64,000 nucleotides of DNA, from positions 40,474,551 through 40,538,550 of the forward strand of contig NC_054872.1 of NCBI RefSeq assembly GCF_018320785.1, written 5' to 3'. The translations under genes were made by a program, and so were the position numbers. Source of the stretch: Cheilinus undulatus. Taxonomy: Eukaryota; Chordata; Actinopteri; Labriformes; Labridae. The notes under the pieces are model-generated. The model ran no database searches and was not told the DNA's origin. It saw nothing but the letters and a program-made list of their open reading frames with translations. Shown in pieces: positions 1 through 12,900 of the stretch (position 1 is its first letter; the number at the start of each line of letters is the position of its first letter).

Positions 1-998
1 GCTGCTGTTCAAATCCTTGAGGGGCAGCAGAGAACTCATGCACAGTCCACTGGCAGCAACAGCAGCTCCAGAGGGAGACAAACAGGCAGCCAGACTAAGT
101 CACAGTGCAATGAGGGTGACAGCAGAGAGGTTCACCAAATCAGACATTTCTACTGAGTCTCTATCAGCCAAAAACACCTGAGTCACTCCTCCATGTTCAC
201 TCCCCGAACAAGGCAGCCAATTCCATCACCTACAACAGATCACCTTCACAAGACAACATATATTCAATAAAACACACCAATCTTGAGACAACTTGAGGAA
301 CAAATATAGCTTCTCCAGGTGGACTGTGTACAGGTTCTGCAACATGACTTTCAAAATTTACTCAGAAATCTGCTTTCATAAACAGAATCCTTTTTATGAG
401 AACATATATTAAATCAATAGTAAACTAATTTTACTGCGGACAGCATCTGCTCTGCTTATGTGCTGCTGCAGGCAGTGTTGAGAGTTCTATAAACCACACA
501 GTCAGAGCACAATCTGCAGGACAGCCAACATCATGAAACATTTTAATTTTATGTTGAATAGAAATAAATGAGGAAAACACAGAACTACAAACCCAGGACT
601 TAACCAAACCTGTCCCAAACCGTGACCCCAACGCCAAGGTTTGAACCGAGCTGTTACATCTGTGGACCATTACACCCCTACAAGATTTATACAGTGCAAA
701 CAGGCAGAGTAGATTAGTTAAGTTTTCAAACATGCATCAATTAAAAGTGTCATCAAAAATGTAAGAGGTCTCAAAAGTACAACTTCTCAGAAGATTTTAT
801 GGAGCAGCAGGAACCCATCTCACCCTTTTTTGCCCTGTAAAAACAGGCTTTTAATATTTCTTTTAAAAGCCTGTTAGAGCCAGATATTCCAGCTGGTTCA
901 CTTCAAATAAGCAAAACAGAGTAAAGATGACCCAACCCTGCATAAATGAAAGGTGGCTTTAACTGCCTACAAAGTGGCGTGTCTGACAAGTGTTGCTC
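1..998. other. No gene seen
   Basis: AT-rich sequence without convincing exons on either strand. The first 130 bases are somewhat richer in GC and CAG/CTG triplets and could be the edge of a UTR lying mostly outside the window, but nothing confirms this. Confidence 0.4.
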
Positions 999-999
999 T

Positions 1000-1653
1000 T
1001 AGACTGGTCACATGCTAAAAGATTTTAAAATTTTAAACAGTTTTAAAAATGTGGGAGACCACAAACATAAGGACAATTGCAAACAATTTTTCATCTTAAA
1101 TCCTCTGAGCGCACACACTAAAAGACTCAACCAGACTGTCAGATCACTGGAGACCACACACCCGCCGACCTTCAAACGATGTGTGATCGCGTGACTTCTG
1201 AAGAAAAACAAACACATGTCTATCGAATTGCTGTCTCTCTACCACAAGCTGTCCTAGCATGTGTAACAGGTGCAGCAAAAGTCAAAAAACAAGGAAAAGA
1301 ATTGAGGATGCAATCCTGGCTGGAATGAAGGCACAGTTGTGTTTATGCTTGTGAGGGGTGAAAGTACGTTTGATCCATCTGGTGATGCTACCCTGTCTGC
1401 TCGCTCATTGGATGTTGTTGGTACTCTGTCAGAGGAACTGCGACCTAGAATCATAAATATGAAATATTTCTGGGGGCTGTAAAATGATTTGGAGCAGTAA
1501 AACACTTGTGTTGACACCACACACAAGGATTACTCAGACAAATAATCCTTCAGGACTAGGCTCTAGTCAGGATACACCTCCACGATTATGGGGGGAGAGT
1601 CAAATCTTGCCTCAAATCAGGTTGGAAATCCTGTAGTGTGTGGCCAGCCTTAA
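1000..1653. mobile_element. MITE with AGGCTGGCCACAC-type inverted ends, copy 1
   Basis: The left end reads TTAGACTGGTCACATG and the right end GTGTGTGGCCAGCCTTAA, imperfect inverted repeats of one another. The interior (about 1110-1530) aligns by eye with 28500-28890, sharing for example GAAGAAAAACAAACA and GAAATCCTGGCTG-like blocks. No transposase is seen, so it is non-autonomous. Confidence 0.55.
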
Positions 1654-2860
1654 GGATTTTGTTTTGTAAGTCTTCCAAATAAATGTTTGATATTACATGA
1701 ATGCTTCGATCATTTTCTCATTAATCAATTTATCTATTTTGTAAAATGTCAGTAAGTGGAAAAAATGTTTTGTTTTCAAAGTCTAAGATGGTTTCTTGTT
1801 TGTCTACAACTCAAAGCATTCAACATTTCTGGACAGAGATGAGTGAAAGGTAGATGTTTCTACTACATATCTATTATTATAAAAGCTAATGATAATAAAT
1901 CAAACAGGCAGCTTTTGAGTATATGAGTATATGCAGTAAATATAAATGCTAACACTTGAAGGTTTTACTTAGAAAGTAGAAAAGCTTTACAGAAAAAACC
2001 CCAGACTAGACTGTGTGGTCTGGTAAATACTTTAACCTTTTAACCCTGATGAAGCACACAGCAGAGCTCTGCATTAGAGGATGAAGCTTCACATCTGCCA
2101 GACTGTCATCAGATCTATATGGACAGGCGAATTGAGGACGAGCGAGGGCTCTCTTGTCTTCAGTGTACGACCTTCCTGATAAATCTCTAACTACTGTTAC
2201 AGGGGGCGAATGGCCATCAAATCCCTCTTACTTTGGCATAAATATCACTTAAAGCTTTGAGACTAGAGCAGGCTTTAACGACTTGTTATCCATCATATAA
2301 CGAAATACTGAAAACCAGTCAAGGTTGAATGACAGGATGAACAATTAAAATATCTCATGACAAATTAACGGCTGAAAAAGATCTTAGTCTGTGCAGAGGT
2401 TAAAGTCCTATGGGTGTCTCACAGTGAGAAAGCTACTTCAACATGATGCATGCAGAAGAAAAAAAAAAGAAAAAATGCCAATCTAGAAATAGTTATGTTG
2501 ACTTACTAAATTACTTGAGTAAAAGCAAAGTGCAGAGCTCATTGATGCCTGATTACATACTTTCTGTCTATTGTAGTTTAAACCAGACACAAAAACAGCT
2601 GATTTAATCAGCATGCATGCACTCAGAAAAAATTACTACAGATGTATTTGCTGATTGTGAAAATTGAGGCCCATGCTGATATATTAAAAACGAATCAATG
2701 TAGCTGATTGCCAATTCCAATATTGATGTGTTTTTTATCACTTCTTATATTTCTTATTTTCAGGAGCTTTGAGGTTTTATGCATTTAAACTGTTGTTAGT
2801 AGTGCCTCCTCAATAATGAAAATAAATCAAGTGATTTCACACCAAGTGACTTCTGGCCAA
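1654..2860. other. No gene seen
   Basis: AT-rich sequence; I find no exon with supporting splice signals and no complete transposon. Confidence 0.4.
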
Positions 2861-3085
2861 TAATAATAATAATAATAATAATAACTTTATTTGTATAGCA
2901 CTTTTAAAAACATGGGTTTACAAAGTGTTTTGACAAGTGCAGAAGCAAGCAGAAGAACAAAGCAACAACCCAAAGAAAAGATCAAATAGTCTTCTCTGCA
3001 TGAGCATGCAAGTGTAGAGCTCAAAGCTGCACTCTCACTTTTTCGGCAGCTCTGGTTCTGGAAGTAAAATTTGCCATTCAAATCT
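2861..3085 (-). repeat. (TAA)n tract joined to a LINE-type 3' tail
   Basis: A (TAA)n run at 2861-2884 leads into CTTTATTTGTATAGCACTTT and ACAAAGTGTTTTGACAAG, the 3'-end style of a very common teleost retroposon tail in minus orientation. Family assignment (L2/CR1-like) is by general resemblance. Confidence 0.45.
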
Positions 3086-3992
3086 TAGACATTTTGCAAA
3101 ATCCTTAAATCAATACATAAATGCATGAACCAAGCTAACTAGCTACCTGCATACATAAAAAATTTGATTCTGCACCAAAATGGCTTTTGAAAACTAAGTA
3201 AAAAGTGTTTTTAAATGAGGATGAGGGAACCACGTATCCCATAACCCACTGTGATTCTTCTATGTCTTTATTGTACTGTTTATGTTTGAAATTAAAATGT
3301 CATAGTTTGTGTATACAATGCTTCATACTACGATGGCCTGTATTTTAAACATTGGCAGTCATTGTTTGCTAAAGACAAGGGACCCCACAATTTAAAGATG
3401 TCACTGCAACAATCCAGGATTGTGGGTTATGTTGAATTTTTGTCTGATTTCAAATAAAAAATGTTTTTCTCTAAAAGAGGGTGACATCTTGCTAACTACG
3501 TTTTCTACAGGAGCTTATACTATTGGTTACACTCAGGTAGCTTGTGGTTAGTTCACCTTTGCTATTTCTGACACTGTGGCAGATAATCAAATCCACTATG
3601 GAGAAAAATAAATGGATCTTGGACTTGTGGAACCACAAGTCAAGGGTTTCTGGCATTGGTGCATGTCACATTATTTGCTGATGTCTGTCAACAGCACAGA
3701 TTTCATGTTCAACTGATACATTGGTGCATTACCAAATTAGGATATATACTTTCTGTTTCACCTTGCGTTCATGTATGGGTCCAGCTACATCATGAGTGCT
3801 TGGTAAATACACATTCCTGCACACGATGCATTTTACTGGAGGATACCTCTAGAGGACACACCAGAGAGCTCAGGCTGTAGACAACTACCTGATGTGTGAG
3901 ATGTAAACACTAGAGGAGGCTACTACGATTTTAAAGAACTAAAACAATATTTATCAACAATAATTAATAGTAGCATCAAAGCAGCTCAGATT

Positions 3993-4550
3993 TAATCTGA
4001 CACGCCAGATTGATTTGTTTCACACATCCATCTGGGAAAACTTCCATAAACAGTGTTTGGGAAAAGGCAGAGGCTTTGAAAAAAACTCAGAGGGTAATTG
4101 GATGAACGTTCTGTTTGTCATACCTTCACGGGCCAGTCAGAGCAACAAAACAGGGGACATAGCCCCTTCAGGGTTGCGCCACTACCGAGGAGTAAACTCC
4201 ATAGACTGCATAACGCTAACCATGGCGACAGTAGACTATTGTCGTTTTTGAAAAGAGAGCAACTCAATTTTGTTCTTTGTTCTTCTTTTAACAAAGAAAT
4301 GTCATCAAGCTCTGATAAAACTGGTGCTTTAGCAGCATCTACGCTAATCTCTTCTGCCATAATGGCACCAGACTCTTTGTCGCTGCTTGCTTACGTCACG
4401 ACTCCACCGCACCCAAAAGTACTGCCCCTCAACGCTGATTGGTCCTGTCCCTTTCTAACCGGGCCCACACTGTTCAGATGGGAGCTTTGCAAGATGGATT
4501 CACCAGTGAGAAACACGGAAATGGGTGTATCCATCTGCTTTGCAAGGTTA
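3993..4550 (+). mobile_element. 558-bp TIR element with 9-bp TSD, copy A
   Basis: Flanked by perfect 9-bp direct repeats GCTCAGATT (3984-3992 and 4551-4559). The left end TAATCTGACACGCCAGAT and the right end ATCCATCTGCTTTGCAAGGTTA are imperfect inverted repeats. It carries no transposase frame. A second full copy in the opposite orientation is at 47587-48146. A 9-bp duplication fits Mutator-like or Merlin-type elements better than hAT (8 bp). Confidence 0.8.
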
Positions 4551-4713
4551 GCTCAGATTGATAATTGATCACATTATATTGTGGTGTGTGGTGTGTTACA
4601 AGTAAATTTCTGTTACTTGGTTCCTTCTGTAGTACTGTAGACATGTGCAAAATGCAAATATCCAGATGGTAGAGTCCATGGTGGGGATCCTCCCTATGTA
4701 TGAAATATATATA

Positions 4714-6235
4714 CCGTGCTTAACAAATTTATTAGACCACCACCCAAGGTAAGGTTTATGCCACGGCTGCCCTAAATTAACAGCATTTGTAATTACCAAA
4801 ATCATTTTTTTTATGTTTCTGCAATGGTTAATACACCAATATGTAGAAACTCTTTAACACAAATGATATTTTTAATGCTAAATTATAATTATTATTGTTA
4901 TCCATGAATTTCAAACGTACTGAATTACAAAAAACTGAAAAAATATTAAAGCACATTAATATTTCTTGATTAATATGTCAAATTATAGTTATTTACTTGC
5001 TTTCCTGAACAGAAAAATTAGTTTTAGTGGTTGAATGTTATGTTTGATTCATTTCTGACTTCTCAGAGAAGCCCAGTGATCCGGCTCAAATTTGGGTATA
5101 AAAAGGTGAATTCAGTTTGAAATTCCTCATTCCTGTTCAAAATGGTAAAACATGGAGAGCTCACTGAAAATGAAAGAGTCCGCATTAAAGCACTTCATGA
5201 TGCTGGATGGTCTCTGAGACAAATAGGGAGAGACATAAATTGTTCTCACAGTGTGGTCAAGTATGCTTTGGAGTCAATTGCCGAGACTGGTACTTAAAAA
5301 ATGCACCAAGGAAGAGGCAGGAAACCAAAGTTAACTGAAGCAGATGTCAGACATCTCAAGATTTGAAGTACTAGAGACAGAAGGAAGACCACTGCTGATC
5401 TTCAGGCAGAGATGAATGCTTCTAGGTCAGAGTCTGAGAAAGTCTCCAGAATGACCATAAGCAGACGGCTGACGGAACACGGCTTAAAGGGAAGAATAGC
5501 TGCTAAGAAGCCATTATGGAGGCCTGCAAACATCCAGAAACGCCTCAGATTAACCAGGGAGCACAAACACTGGACTGTTGAAGACTGGAAGAAGGTACTC
5601 TGGACAGATGAGTCCAAGTTTGAACTCTTCGGTCAGCATTCAGTCATGTTTATGTCCGCAGAAAAGCTGGAGAACGTTTTGATGGCAGATGCATTGCACC
5701 CACAGTGAAACACGGTGGAGATTCCATTATGGTATGGGATTCCATTTGTGGATACGGCGTGGGCAAATGAGTGAAAATGGACGGTATCATGAACAGAAAC
5801 ATCTACCACAACATCTTAGTGCATCATGGAGTCCCTTCTAGACTGAATCTGATTGGTCGTAGGTTCATATACCAACAAGACAATGACCCCAAGCATACTT
5901 CAAGACTGTGCAGAGACTAAGAAAAAGGAATCTGGAGTACTGGAACTGATGAACTGGCCAAGTCAAAGTCCGGATTTGAATCCTATTGAACAAATTTGGG
6001 ATTTAGTAGATTCAAAGATTGATCACACAAAAGTTTCATCTAAAGCAAGTCTGTGGGAACAGCTAGAAACTATTTGGAACTCAAAAACAAAAGAGACTGT
6101 GGAAAGGTACATAAAAACAATGGCAGCAAGAATGCAAGCCAAAGGAGGCCATACAAAATATGAAGTTTTTTTGGTTATTATGTGTGAAAAAGGACTATTT
6201 AGTTGTGAATTTAGTTAAACTATAACTTATAAAGG
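4714..6235 (+). mobile_element. Dead Tc1/mariner element (left TIR present, right TIR not found)
   Basis: Starts after a TA dinucleotide with CCGTGCTTAACAAATTTATT, the same end as the intact MITE at 37304-37806. It contains a broken transposase (5142-6218). The matching right end (AATAAATTTGTTAAG) is missing near 6230, so the 3' end is truncated. An interior block (TTTCTGACTTCTCAGAGAAG) also occurs reversed in that MITE. Confidence 0.75.
5142..6218 (+). pseudogene. Broken Tc1/mariner transposase
   Basis: An ATG at 5142 opens a helix-turn-helix DNA-binding start (GWSLRQIGRDIN) that ends at a premature TAA at 5295. A further TGA and frameshifts follow. The DDE core is still readable in pieces: WTDESKFEL with the first Asp (about 5600-5630), a QQDNDPKH-like block (about 5870-5895) and SPDLNPIEQIWD with the catalytic Glu (about 5965-6005). 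The usual length would be about 340 residues. It cannot make an active enzyme. Confidence 0.8.
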
Positions 6236-6239
6236 CCTA

Positions 6240-9200
6240 ATTATTAATGTTTCATTTTAACCAAGTTTGTTCTGCTAAGCTAAATATTAAGATGGCACCT
6301 TTAAAACACAAGTTATCTGTCGTCTGCTGGTCTGACTGACATATACATTTTAGTGCAGTGACAAAGACAACACAAACGTATGAGGAGTGTTGTTTTTTTT
6401 CTTTAAAACTTGTCTTTAAAACTTTCACCCTTTGTTGTCTCAGCAGCTATGCTGACCGTCACACCTCCTGGCTGTCTACATTATCTTTACCAGTCGTGCA
6501 TATACTACATGTTGGGTTTGCATGAGGGCAAAGCAAAGAAAAACTTGTTTGACTGAAATTACATCCATACATGACTAATCCATAGGTAGTGTTTTTTTTT
6601 TTGGGCGGGGGGGTGCTTTCACATTTTTTAGCACATGCACAGTTGACATGTCAAATCAACACAAGGGGCCTCTAGAAGCCAACATGTGAGCACTTAGTTA
6701 ACAGGAAGTATTTCTCTGGTCTAAAAGTACCTTAGCAGTAAAGTCAGACAAAGTTAAAGAGAAATCTCTTTATTTTGAAATAGCAGGAATGATCTCCACG
6801 TCATCTGTGGAAGCTAAAGTAGACCATATTCACACAGTGGCAATGTTTAAGACATCATTCTCAGGATCCAAAGCTCCTGAATATGCTCCAAGCTTTTGTT
6901 AACATGTCATACTGTTATATTCAAAGTTAGCTGTCATTTAGGCGTCAATATTGCTGCCTGATCGAAAATAAACATCAAAGTCAATGGAAATCGAAAATCC
7001 AGAAAGAGATTGGACTACATTTCAAATAAAAAATGAGTGACAACTCAGCTTCTTCCTGGTAATCATTAACATTTGTTGGATTGAAAAGGCAGCATGGGTG
7101 ACAGACAGGAGATAGAAAAAAGCAATAAGTGAAGCAACTTTCCACAAACTTGGATTCATCATTTGCTTGTTTGCTTCTCTTTCATTGAAGCTCATGACTT
7201 AGGAATGCAAAAAAGGTTCTTCTGTGTAATTTAGCTACAAATACTGGTCCCAATTAAAATTAAAATGTGAATTCAGCATTGGGTATTTGTACTTCTACTT
7301 ATGATTGCAACAGTAGAAGCTTTGATGCCTACAATTTAGTGCTGTAATTTGATCTTTAATAAGCTCTAACTTCAATACATCACATCAATGACTTAAAGAC
7401 AAGAGTAAACCAAACCTCCTCTTTGTCAACTGAGCAAAGAAATCAAACCACAAAGAAACAGTGCTGCTGGGAATGAAAAATCTTGGTAGCATTACTCAAC
7501 ACTAACCTTGAGGCAAAAAGCTGTTTGTTCACACCAGTGATAGTGACAGCTGTCTTTTTAGCTGTTATACTTTATGAATGTGTTGTATTGAGCCACAGAC
7601 TTGGACTCACATATGGGGTGATGCGTTCGCTGAGCAACATGGCGTGGCGCATCCAATATACGAGCATGCGGATGCAAGTCAGAGTCTTTCAGTCCTGGCC
7701 TCTGGGCTATACTATACTTTTACGCGGCCTGGACGATGACTGATGGCCAGAGGTGCTGACTGGATTCCGTTGTGACTGATATGAGAACAGCAGCTGTGCT
7801 TTTACAGGCACCTGCTTGCTTTCCCGTGCCTGATCCAGCTCACTGCATACTGGGTGCCCAGGACCCAATGGGCTGGTCCAGTCACCAGGGGTGACAGGGG
7901 CATGCATTGTGGAGGGGTCAGCTGGGGGGATATCTGGAGAGATGCGGCATGGGCCTGGTGCAGACCTGGAGGATGGCCATCAGGAGGCCAGAGCTGACCT
8001 GACCTCTAAGTTCATACACAGGGGATGAAAAATGTAGATCTTTATAGACAAATCAGCAACGAAAAACCATTAGCTAGATAGCGAGGGACCATAATGAATG
8101 CAGACAAAGGAAGACACCAGAGACAACAAGGCACTGTAAGAGGAGGAAGTGTTCCTGTAAAATTATTTTGCGTAAGTGAAGTCTTTAAAGAAAATATATT
8201 TAAAAGGTTACTTTGGTATAATAATGCACTCCAGAGTTTCCAGTTAAAAGCTCTCTGAATATTTCCAGCACAAAAATCTGTGCAGGCCAGATAGCAATAA
8301 CATGCCACTTTGTTCATCCTGACCTGACATGAACGATCCTATGCCCTCAGAAGCATGCATGGCATCCCATCAGCCTCCAGCAGAGCTGCAATACAGTCTA
8401 GAATTAGGCGTTCATTATTTTCCCAGTAGATTTAACTTTGCCCTCAGTGTTTTGCTTTACTGGCAACCATTCAGCTCTGCAAACAGTATTGTGTCACATC
8501 CTTTGTGCTGTTGAAATAATATCTCAGTGTTACAAATGTGTACAGAAGTTGATTGTTTTCACTGGGTTAAGAAAAGACCGTTTCCATTCGTAGAGCTAAG
8601 AGAACACATCACAATATGTGCTGCAGTAAATTAATCCCAGGAAAGACTTCTTTTCAGCAGACCTGCCATAGTAAGCTCTGTCTATTGTGCCTTCCTTTAC
8701 TAAGCTATGTGGTATTACCAGGAATAAATCAATGCATTACGTAATCAGTTACTCATTCTTTTCAAAAATGGATGCAAGTTTCAGGAATCTAGATCTTGGT
8801 TTTTTGACTACAAGGTTAAATTCTTACAATGGTCATTGGTCGTGCTTTACGTCATAAAATATGGGAGCTTTGTTTGAACCACTCTTAAGGTGTTCACACA
8901 CGTGAGGCAGGACCTGGCATAAAAAGAATGGCAGAGAAGTAGCAAGAGTGCTATGTAACATAATGAGAACATCTGACTTCATGGTAATTTCACACAGGAA
9001 ATTTTAAGTAAATTTAATTTTCAGTGACTGAAATCTAGTTTTCTGCTCTGCTGGATATTTGTTACCAAAAGGTATATTCTGCCAATCATACAGTTGAAAC
9101 ACTCCATCTCATTTCATATGCTTTTTTCTAATTATAACATAATTCAGTGTTTCAAGCCAGAAATCTGCCAGTCAAGGTGGCTGGCTTGTTTTTTGTTTTG

Positions 9201-9689
9201 TTTTGTTTTGTTTTGTTTGGGGGGGGGGTCTTGGAGCATACGAAATGATCATGTTTTGTTTATGGAAGATCTATCTTGCAAGGCCTCAACCTAACTTGTT
9301 CCCGGTGTGAAAATGAACAGAACAATCAGCACCATTTGCAGAAAAAGAGGCAGAAGAGTTTAGTTTTACTGCTTGCAAGTCCGTCAACACCTTCAAAGAG
9401 ACACATCTGTACACTTTCCCTTTTTCATTTCTTTCCTCCTCTGTCCTCCTGCTCCCTCACTGCCTCCATTAAGTGCCGTTTTTTAAGCTCAGTGTGATGC
9501 TAACATCCATCCTGGAGCTTTGGAGATCTCAATTTCACGGCCATCAGTCCTTGAGAATGACAGAGTTTGAGGGGATGAGCTGAGGTCTTGTTTTTCTGTT
9601 CCTATTGTCTCACTTTCTCCTTTTTTAAAAAAAATTGTTTTGTATAGAACTAACTAACTAAGTAACTAACAACGGCAACCAGTGGAGAG
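6240..9689. other. No gene seen; repeats and a GC-richer block
   Basis: Mostly AT-rich. A block at about 7600-8010 is visibly richer in GC than its surroundings but has no long open frame or convincing splice sites. A (GTTTT)n run followed by a G tract lies at 9187-9228. Confidence 0.35.
9187..9228 (+). repeat. (GTTTT)n plus poly-G microsatellite
   Basis: Five tandem GTTTT units run into a tract of about ten G. Confidence 0.85.
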
Positions 9690-9985
9690 GTTAGTGTGGA
9701 CGTAGCTATGGCTGCAGTTTTATCAGAACAGGATAACATTTCCATTCAAAAAGAGCAAAGAACCGCAGTGAAAGCATTTCCTGATGGAAAAGACGTTTTA
9801 TTTTCTTCTCCTGACAGGCTTCAGGATTGGATTTGCCAGCTGGCTCCACTGATAGTGAACGACAACAGCTGCCTGTTGAGCATGCCTCCTGTGTCATATG
9901 TTTATTTGCTCTGATTGGCCAGTAATGAATGTAACAGGCAGAACATTCATCCAATCATCCTGCAAGATTTTTTTAAGATCCCGCA
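9690..9985 (-). mobile_element. Diverged copy B of the 9-bp-TSD element family
   Basis: Shares GCAGTTTTATCAGAACA, AAAGAGCAAAGAACCGCAGT and GCTCTGATTGGCC with copies C and D in the same orientation. Only the middle and one side are present; ends are not clear. Confidence 0.45.
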
Positions 9986-9989
9986 CAAT

Positions 9990-11120
9990 GGATAAGTGAA
10001 ACAGATCAGTGTCCTTCAAAAGAGCACAAATACAGTGGTGCTGAATGACAAAATGACCCTCTGTTGAGAGCTGGCTATATTTCTAAGAGCTGTCACACTC
10101 AAACTTTGCAGTAATTAGGAAAGCAATTACACCTCTGCATGACTTAAGAGGAAGTTACGTGTAAATTCAGTTTGCAATTATCACTTTGACATTACTATAA
10201 TTGGAACAACAAGAGGTGAAATCAGTCCAGGGCTGTCAGAGGCACCACACTTCATCCAAATGTGTGGAGACAGAGTGAAGCCATTCAAATGCTGACAATA
10301 AGAGTGCTCTCGTTTTTCTCTGAGTTGTTCGTTCTTGCTCCACACAGGGAGAAAACTTCAATTTATTGAGTGCATTTTTTGTGATTTGTGGTTAACACAC
10401 AAGTATTTAATTCATCTGTTTTTGATACTATGAAATCCAGCAAGAGCAAGATAAAGAAAATGATCCCATGTAGGGTTCTAGAGGGATTTCACATACAGAT
10501 GCAGGAGAATATTAATCAGTTTGGGGTTTCTTCTTCATATGACAGCGACAGTATAGTACATTGAGGCTGACGGTATATGTTGTTAAAGTGGCCAGCATTA
10601 CTACAAAGTGCTGCAAGAAACAACGTCATTTACCTTTCATTAAGTTGACTAACGATGAATATTAAATAGCACTCATTTCTTAGATCTTTTTTATTGTTTA
10701 TTATTGAATAATGGTATCTATTTTGTAGGAACATGTTGTACTCACTAAAATGTAACACATATTTTTAAAAATACAGTCGTAAGTCGTAGGCGGGATTTTT
10801 GATTGTTCCAAAAAAAAAGGCAAAGGCTGAAGCTAAAACAGCCAAAGAATGTCGTGGGACTTCTGGTCTGACTTTAATCATGGGTTTACATTTAAAGAGA
10901 GGGCAAAGCAAGGCATGAGTATCGGGCAGATTTCTAAACTATACACTTTAACCTGTACCAAAGCTTAAACTAAACATGTGAGTTTAAGATAGCAAACGTA
11001 AGGATTTCAAATGATTTAGATGTCTGCTGTTCAACAATATGTACACAAGTGGGAGAAATTGGAGAAAGGATCTGGACAGATGCAGCCAGCAGACCACAAC
11101 ACAGCTCTTACACAACCTCA
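9990..11120. other. No gene seen
   Basis: AT-rich sequence without exons or transposon ends that I can support. Confidence 0.35.
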
Positions 11121-11125
11121 TCTTT

Positions 11126-11131
11126 TTTATT
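11126..11131 (-). terminator. AATAAA on the minus strand
   Basis: TTTATT on the plus strand, 316 bases downstream of the strong minus-strand acceptor before 11447. It is the natural polyA signal if that exon is real. Confidence 0.35.
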
Positions 11132-12739
11132 CACTAGGCTTCCAAGACAGTAAGAAAATATCTTTTACACAAAGCACTATCACTCAAAAAATAACAACAG
11201 GCTTAACATAAAACCATTATTCAGGTTCCGTACACAAAGCAGGCCTTTTTCTCTGAAGCACCAACCGAGCAAGACCAGGCAATGAAATAATGTGCAAACA
11301 TGCCCTCAGAAAAGAAGTGTCTGCATAACAACGCGTGCCAGCGTCCTTGTCATGGCAACCCCTCCTGAGCCCTCGCCATTCATCGTGGGTGCAGCTGGTA
11401 CACGTCTCTGTAGCTGTTCCCTCAAGTACGACTGCTGGGACAGACTGCTGAGGAGAGAAGGGGGGGAAAAAACGCAACATCCCTCCCTATTATTCCCACC
11501 CTTTTCCCCCTCATCTTTCTGCTTTTGGTTTCTCATGCTGTTTCAGTGGAATAATCTTCACCTCCAGCTATAACCAGCCCACCAGGGACAAACGCAGAAA
11601 CCTGCAGTGCTTTACAAACTTAGCAATGACAACCATGGAGACAAGGAAACCCCCCATGAGACCTGAAACCAACAACAAAGCTGGGCCAACAAGTCAGACA
11701 GGAAAGAAGAGCGTAAACACTGCAGATCCTATAACATGCTTTGTACAAACCATGGTGAAAATGCACAAAACTGACACTGGTCTTTAGCCATTCCTGGTAG
11801 TTGAAAGCATTCATGGCAGACCAAAACTACTTCAAAAATCCTGTCAGACTTGATTCTGATACCAATGACTGAAACTGATATTGTTCCCTTTGACAAAGAG
11901 ATCAGTAAGGAGCTGGTGTAACATTCTGATTTGGTGAGTCTTCATAGAAAAAAATGAAATGTTAATTAAAAAAAAAACACATCCGCTACAGCAAAAAGTC
12001 ACATGGTGGCTGCTAAAACTAAGTAAAAAGTAAGAAATATATATTTTGCAGTAGAGATGTTGTAGCGCATGTTTCATACATTTTCAATAGTCATTTAAAA
12101 ATGTATTTTTCCAATCAAAAAGAGAATAATGATGTAATATCGTCACTCTTAAATACCACAAATCATTTGAAATCGCTGTTTAAGTCAAAATAATCGCAAT
12201 TCAATTTTTTCAACACAGTTCAGACTTAATTGAAAGGCTACTTATCGTGTGAATTTTTTATTTATTGCAAAACAGAGATTTTATGAAGGGCTTTAATACT
12301 TACAAAGTAACCATATTCAATAATTTTGACAAAATGCAATTTAATCAATTTATCAACCTTTAGTTATACTCAATAAATTAAAGAACTAAAAACAGAACGG
12401 ATATTGATACAAGGTCATCAAAATCTTTAAACAGGGGATATCTGGGGATATATACTTAACATGTGTGAACAATTAAAGCTGCAATACTATAATAAACCAT
12501 TAAACTGGCAAAAATGAATACAGAAAAGGTACAACTGTGATGCAACAATCATTTTTTACACTGCATTCTCTTTTTAACAGAATATTTCTATTATTATTAT
12601 GAGACTTTTGGGGATCTTTACCAAACAAAGGTCTTTACCTGGGACTTTGTATATGACATATAGGCTTATCTGCTGCTAACTATTTAACATGTCTGACACA
12701 CTTCTATCACACGTTTCTGCCTTGAACAAATGGTGTGCA

Positions 12740-12900
12740 GCAGCAGACTTGTATAAATGTGGATAAACTGAGAGGCTGGTGACAGGCAGCCTGGGTTCAA
12801 CCCCAGCTTGTGGATTCTTCCCCACATTCTCTCCCCCGTTTCCAACTCTTCCCGCTGTCCTGTGTCTAAAATGTAGGCATAAAAGCAAAAAAGATCTTAA
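12740..12900 (+). repeat. tRNA-derived SINE-like fragment
   Basis: CTGGGTTCAACCCCAGC resembles a Pol III B box. It is followed by the typical body (CCCACATTCTCTCCC, TCTTCCCGCTGTCCTGTGTC) and a tail GGCATAAAAGCAAAAAAGAT, the same style as the SINE at 39303-39485. Confidence 0.5.

Noticed and set aside
4098..4568. 156-codon frame, the longest in the window
   Set aside because: It lies almost entirely inside the 558-bp TIR element with 9-bp duplications; other copies break the frame, so it is not a conserved gene.
5412..5708. 98-codon frame as a host gene
   Set aside because: It encodes WTDESKFEL and related Tc1 transposase blocks inside a damaged element.
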